The notes under the pieces were generated by a model. The model did no database searches. It was given only the letters and a program-made list of their open reading frames with translations, and had not been told where the DNA came from. A stretch of DNA of 34,971 bases, from the NCBI GenBank assembly GCA_900757205.1, contig CAAENA010000065.1, forward strand, positions 1-34,971. Reading direction: 5' to 3'. Every line of letters starts with the position of its first letter. Positions within the stretch are counted from its first letter, which is position 1. This DNA comes from an uncultured Collinsella sp. (lineage in GTDB: Bacteria > Actinomycetota > Coriobacteriia > Coriobacteriales > Coriobacteriaceae). Below, piece by piece: positions 32,901-34,971 of the stretch. The position numbers and the translations under genes were made by a program.

Positions 32901-33353
32901 AACCACGACACGGTCGCCTGACTTGATACTCATCTTGCCAGTCGCCTTGTCCAGGATCACGGTCGCCTTTCCGCCGGTGATCTCGATAGTGTCGCCCTTG
33001 TCGGCAACCGTCGCACTCGGCTTGCTGTAGGTGTCCGAGGTATCGGGCTGAGCCTGGATCTTAGCCGTGTGGGACTTACTGCGCGGCGTGGCGTACTCGG
33101 AAAACTCACCCTTGGGGTCGACGTTATAACGGAAAATACCGTCCTCGAGGAACGTAATACGGCCCTTGATGCCGTCAGCGAAATCGATGTCGACGACATT
33201 CGAGGCAGACTGGGACACGGTCGCCGAGTCGACGCCCTTGAGTGGCGTGGCAATCGCCTGCTGGGGATTGGCAAACACGAGCGTCGCTGCAGTGGCAACG
33301 AGGACCGCGCTTCCCTTCACCCACCGTTTCGTAAAAATGGAATTCCTGCGCAT
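26940..33353 (-). CDS. Giant wall-anchored glycoside hydrolase family 31 protein, likely mucin/glycan-active
   Basis: A 2137-residue secreted enzyme. Approximate order: signal peptide 1-36; GH31 N-domain 50-270; catalytic barrel 275-650 with nucleophile D480 (LKTDVAWVG) and probable acid/base D531 (WTGD); beta domains to about 960; fibronectin III 967-1048; F5/8-type C (CBM32-like) 1055-1190; dockerin-like 1200-1262; cohesin-like 1270-1400; discoidin-like 1420-1580; Ig-like 1590-1672; FIVAR 1676-1742; F5/8 C 1750-1908; FIVAR 1918-1988 and 1997-2060; Gly/Ser/Asn linker; sorting signal IPNTG at 2102-2106, a hydrophobic helix and basic tail. The architecture and motifs resemble GH31 alpha-N-acetylgalactosaminidases of gut bacteria (GH31_18), so mucin O-glycan trimming is likely, but the specificity is inference. 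The ATG follows AAAGGAG. A G10 tract lies 41-50 bases upstream. Confidence 0.93.
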   Translation of the reverse strand: MRRNSIFTKRWVKGSAVLVATAATLVFANPQQAIATPLKGVDSATVSQSASNVVDIDFADGIKGRITFLEDGIFRYNVDPKGEFSEYATPRSKSHTAKIQAQPDTSDTYSKPSATVADKGDTIEITGGKATVILDKATGKMSIKSGDRVVVSESASLDLDKKGTVQTLAKEKSENFFGGGTQNGRFLHTNQTIAISNTNNWTDGGVASPNPFYWTSDGYGVLRNTFAEGSYDFGSTDSSTVTTLHSENEFDAYYFVATNEGASNVATEMLQDYYKVTGNPVLLPEYGFYLGHLNAYNRDGWSTTSGQKKWETKGSKSSSEKGDVKYESGMSTGYKLDGTLAAETLNGEGPTVDTENMKATDFDRQFSARQVIDDYEDNDMPLGWFLPNDGYGAGYGQNGYYKTGGVNSDGASSADRLNAVRANVDNLKKFTEYANSKGVSTGLWTQSNLEPDSNPETPWHLLRDFDAEVKTGGITTLKTDVAWVGSGYSFGLNGIKTAYDTVTTGANKRPNIITLDGWAGTQRFGGIWTGDQYGGNWEYIRFHIPTYIGQSLSGNPNIGSDMDGIFGGDPIISARDYQWKTFTPSMLDMDGWGTYRKSPMTHGDPYTGISRFYLKLKAQLMPYIYTSAASAANIDTGNGDAGLPMIRAMLLSDNSEYAASTSTQYQYMFGENFLVAPVYQDTQADENGNDIRNGIYLPNYGTDENPTIWIDYFSGKQYRGGQVLNNYEAPLWKLPLFVKANAIVPMYAENNNPEAVSDTNTKGTDRSQRIVEFFATEGDGTFTQYEDDGSSIENNTTEDDSYGTIDNISYGEHVSTVYRSKAAGGTATFTAEASQGGYNGYDSNRTTTFVANVSAKPMSVVAKNGGSALNVVEVDSQETFDTATPEAGQAVYFYSETPNLNHYGSDVDGTEAERGESFNNTKITTNPKVYVKFAKTDVAAAAQTLELGGFVNADATLTADRLNESLSAPTNLAAPEDVTTPTSIKLTWGKVDGATSYDLKVDGTVFAVGDAAEFTHTDLAYNSKHTYQIRSRNAEGYSAWSDVLEANSALDPWRNVPDAEQITWEGSLYGSHKAELAFDHEFQSGDGGFHSGGNDLGKALTVDYGRAYKLDKLEYYPRDDAGNGTVTKMRVETSLDGVHWTSQEVDWARSADCKTVAFDGTVAARYVRMTPLASVGNFFSASEIAIYKTDGTDGFAVGSNLNKATISDGDYSNMKNYLGLENREPDTPTFGSQIRDHFADLNDNGVYDVYDYSFTMAGLDGGTKQKGKVAGSLAVIPSKTEVEAGDEITVDVYAADAKNVNALGALVNFKSDQFEFVSESIAQDGSTAGMENLSREKVQFADRTQTINLAFANRGDGKLYNGTGAVASFKLKAKTAGKVELPSTSWLIGPACDALEFASDGTVTMPDVPQPTVAEYAQDAFNITMTNDELTTDDGTNVEKLIQQKSYNALFDNNEGDNGFEFLWNWSGNWDSEGKLPSYVKLPTTMTFAFKTPSKLDSVEVVNRNGGNGTVQKIKAVVTFEDGSTQEFAGGEYDSFLARYAFDLSAENKGKKATKVEVTPLEASGDQMLTLREVNFNYTQGVEAIEGVELGKNQTEFFEGDITPVDAKATPESAGYPYVTVESSDPSVVSVSAVQAGDSVSYYLRANKAGKAKITVASVLDPSKTASYEVEVKAGVDTSALVAALSKAAGYSESVYTKDSYAALTTAVEAARKLLDSGQGSYSKKDVADATAKIEKAIDGLKMRPVDEKILINTPENRKNVKVAGFSSEADYEGSNAVNALDGDERTLWHSDWAHGTGMPQYLSVDLGRDYDLTDVTFLPRQDGGTNGDIFEAEILVSDTADGYEKGTAASMGTFAFDNDGRVLTDRGDWKQMSFGAARGRYVTVKVIHAGGGDVDAYCSMAELKFYGTAVPDPVAKDDLATAIEKVDAEVAAGDLKAGDYTEASWTALENALASARAILSDENATQDEVDQALRALESARGALEKTPVAPVENPTKKQLKALVKQAKETDTRGKTAESVKALTDAITYAEDVLGDEDASDTQIQAAYGQLKLAIESLKDADSGNQGGSGNQGSGNGSNGGNQAGKPAGDKAQGSKKNGSAIPNTGDQTAATVATVGGLGAIIAAIGAFFHRRSKAK

Positions 33354-33393
33354 CTGGTCTCCTTTCTTCCGACATGCTGAGGTGCCGAGGACG

Positions 33394-33403
33394 CCCCCCC
33401 CCC
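33394..33403 (-). promoter_or_regulatory. G10 homopolymer tract upstream of the GH31 gene (possible phase-variation site)
   Basis: Ten consecutive C on the plus strand, i.e. G10 on the coding strand, lie 41-50 bases before the start codon. Such tracts change length by slippage, and here could alter promoter spacing or leader structure of a surface protein gene. It is the only such tract noticed in the window. The switching role is inference. Confidence 0.5.
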
Positions 33404-33868
33404 GGCAGCATGGGAAAACGTATCAAACGGAGATGTTCGGTACATTCCGCACAATGGGGGCCACCCGTTACCAAGGGGCCAACTGGTAGTAACCAGATAG
33501 CCACCTACTAGGTCATATCAACATATGGGAGCACTTGCGCACCCAAGTTCGGAATTCTCCCAGCGGCAGCAAAATAAGCGTCAACGGCAAGGTGGGCTTA
33601 ATAAGCCATACCAATTGGTTCTTCAGTCAAATACCAATCTAGCAAAAATGTACTGTTTATCTGGTATTACACAGACCATACCTTTCCCTCGGGAACTGGG
33701 CTTCGCGAAGTTTCCCGAGGGAAAGGCTCAGCCGCCATCCTGCAACCTACCGGGGATTGCCATGACGTACGTTGGCTGATTTGGTTTGGAATGAGATGTT
33801 GACGGTGGCTGATGGGCACAACTGTCCCGGGTGCATTTCAAGATGCACCTAAATGTCTGTCTTTATCC
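33404..33868. promoter_or_regulatory. GH31 upstream regulatory region with several palindromes
   Basis: No credible gene lies here. It is more AT-rich than its surroundings. ATACCAAT occurs at 33608-33615 and 33631-33638, and the inverted TGGTAT at 33662-33667. A 15-bp perfect palindrome, CCTTTCCCTCGGGAA and its complement, lies at 33681-33726 with CTTCGCGAAG in its loop. A short hairpin GGTGCAT/ATGCACC at 33830-33849 follows the marR gene. Further inverted elements (GTTAC/GTAAC) lie near 33473-33500. The first set could be regulator sites for the GH31 gene; the last hairpin is a weak terminator candidate. Confidence 0.5.
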
Positions 33869-34345
33869 TTATAGATTGTCCAGGTAGTCGTCGGCATCAT
33901 AGGTAAGGCTGTAAGCTTTATTCAGGATGCGCACGAGCTCCTGGGCATCGTGCTCGCCGAGCGCTGAGAGTTGTTTCGAGAGCGATGCCACACTCTCGGC
34001 ATTTTTTTTCGCCGCGAAATCACGGCCTTCCTCGGTAATGCTCACCAGCACACGCCGACGATCGTTTGGATCAGTCCTGCGCTGAACGTAACCCTTGCTC
34101 TCGAGTGAATCCAAGATATGCGACATGCGCGCACGGGAGAATTTCAGCTTCTTGGCAATCTCGGAGGGAATGACATCACCGTCAATACCCGATAGATACT
34201 GTAAAACCGGTGCCTCGCCCACACTGGCGCCGCCGGCAGCACTCAAGGATCCCTTGGCAAGGGAACGTGAGTACACAATCAGTTTTCGAGCGACGTCATC
34301 GTAATCCACTGGGGATATTGTCCTTTGCAACTCTAGAAGGGCCAT
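33869..34345 (-). CDS. MarR-family transcriptional regulator
   Basis: A 158-residue winged-helix regulator, probably a DNA-binding dimer. The core is seen in EIAKKLKFSRARMSHILDSLESKGYVQRRTDPNDRRRVLVSITEEG, where the recognition helix and the basic wing DPNDRRR are clear. The ligand is unknown. It lies upstream of the GH31 gene on the same strand, so control of that gene is possible but not shown. No good ribosome binding site precedes the ATG at 34345, so initiation may be weak or the start may differ. Confidence 0.9.
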   Translation of the reverse strand: MALLELQRTISPVDYDDVARKLIVYSRSLAKGSLSAAGGASVGEAPVLQYLSGIDGDVIPSEIAKKLKFSRARMSHILDSLESKGYVQRRTDPNDRRRVLVSITEEGRDFAAKKNAESVASLSKQLSALGEHDAQELVRILNKAYSLTYDADDYLDNL

Positions 34346-34413
34346 AAAACCGTCATTTGCCGTACATTAGTTAACATTCGCAACAATTATTTATGATACC
34401 CCAACGCGGAAGT

Positions 34414-34740
34414 CTATTGCTCGTCCTTCTTGCGTCGCATAAGCTCCTCAACGTCGACACCAGCGGCCTCGAGCATGCGCTCGACATTCTTTTTGGCGTT
34501 GGTCGTGCCGACCTTAAGCACGATCGAAAGCGGAGTGCCCACCACCAGGCACACGATGCTCACGGGGACACCCCAGCCGGGGCCGCCCTGCATACCCCAC
34601 ATCCCCATCAAAAAGCCAATCGCCACGAGCGAATAGCCCAGGCGCAGCCAAACATTGAGCCGCTGAATAGCATCGGTCTGCATCTTTGCCTCGCGAATCA
34701 AGTCGTCGCGCGAAAGGTCGTGTCCATGTTTCTCGTGCAT
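34414..34740 (-). CDS. Small two-helix membrane protein, function unknown
   Basis: A 108-residue protein. A charged N-terminus (MHEKHGHDLSRDDLIREAKMQTD) is followed by two membrane segments (LRLGYSLVAIGFLMGMWGM and WGVPVSIVCLVVGTPLSIVL) and a charged, probably cytoplasmic tail (KKNVERMLEAAGVDVEELMRRKKDEQ). The ATG at 34740 was chosen because GAGGAGG lies directly upstream; an earlier in-frame ATG at 34782 would place that site inside the gene. No family was recognised. It is upstream of marR by 68 bp on the same strand and could be cotranscribed. Confidence 0.75.
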   Translation of the reverse strand: MHEKHGHDLSRDDLIREAKMQTDAIQRLNVWLRLGYSLVAIGFLMGMWGMQGGPGWGVPVSIVCLVVGTPLSIVLKVGTTNAKKNVERMLEAAGVDVEELMRRKKDEQ

Positions 34741-34804
34741 ATGGTCCTCCTCGTGCAAAGTGTGCATCATGCGCAAGTGCATCGTTTATCGAATACGTCA
34801 TCTT

Positions 34805-34971
34805 TCAAGAGCAATATAGCGGGTGTCGTGTAGGCGATGGAGGTCGCTGGCCATATTGCCCTTGAAGGGCGGCGCAAAATCAGAACCACCCTTAAAAAGG
34901 GTGGTTTGCTCTTAGGGTATAACCCACGGGCCCCGGGCTCGCGTCTAAAGGCGCGGGCCCGGACTTCGTCC
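34805..34971. repeat. Palindrome cluster at the right window edge
   Basis: An inverted pair TCAAGAGCAATAT / ATATTGCCCTTGA lies at 34805-34817 and 34853-34865 (one mismatch). After it come ACCACCCTT...AAGGGTGGT (around 34881), GGGT-ATA-ACCC (around 34916), CGGGCTCGCG with GCGCGGGCCCG (around 34935-34962, one G-U) and GGAC-TTC-GTCC at the very end. There is no gene. The packing of hairpins and the motif CTAAAG between arms recall the left edge of the window. Confidence 0.65.

Noticed and set aside
33525..33779. 84-codon open frame in the GH31 upstream region
   Set aside because: It has no ribosome binding site, crosses the 15-bp palindrome, and has no recognisable features.

Overview
This window looks like chromosome from a high-GC Gram-positive gut actinobacterium of the Coriobacteriia, most likely Collinsella or a close relative. 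The evidence is the protein sequences (GlmU, Prs, Pth, PurF/M/N/E, a Coriobacteria-style MoaE-like protein, a class B sortase and a wall-anchored GH31 enzyme), the strong GC3 codon bias and clear AGGAGG-type ribosome binding sites. The genus is inferred from family resemblance, not from a database search. No rRNA, tRNA, CRISPR-cas locus, phage or transposase gene was seen.

Layout. 1-490: non-coding palindromes. 491-3730 (-): an ECF vitamin-type transporter (ecfT, a fused double-ATPase ecfA, and an S component). 3935-6526 (+): glmU and prs. 6613-8345: an accessory patch between prs and pth, made of two 204-bp terminal-inverted-repeat elements flanking a PD-(D/E)XK-like gene. 8460-11697 (+): pth, then the electron-bifurcating pair nfnA-nfnB. 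11781-12154: a repeat locus with six 15-bp arms in alternating orientation every 40-41 bp. 12159-15979 (-): a cytidylate-kinase-like protein and a four-gene polar amino acid ABC transporter. 16224-19369 (-): a YqeY-like protein, a membrane-anchored parvulin foldase, an orphan PTS IIA and a RelB-like/PIN toxin-antitoxin pair. 19514-23133 (-): purF-purM-purN. 23420-24649 (+): a CmpB-type membrane protein. 24740-26722 (-): a MoaE-like protein, a class B sortase and purE. 26940-33353 (-): a 2137-residue surface glycosidase. 33869-34740 (-): a MarR regulator and a small two-helix membrane protein. 34741-34971: more palindromes.

How the genes fit together. PurF, PurM, PurN and PurE cover four steps of de novo purine synthesis, and Prs makes the PRPP that PurF consumes. 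GlmU makes UDP-GlcNAc for the wall to which the sortase and the IPNTG-tailed GH31 protein relate. The ECF and amino acid importers, the surface glycosidase and the orphan IIA protein suit a host-associated scavenger of vitamins, amino acids and glycans.

The less ordinary material is mostly intergenic. The main items are the alternating-repeat array at 11839-12054, the paired TIR elements around the nuclease-like gene, a TIR-bounded 191-bp segment that encodes the linker of the fused EcfA, a G10 tract just upstream of the giant glycosidase gene, and several families of palindromes, some of which overlap stop codons or serve as terminators.
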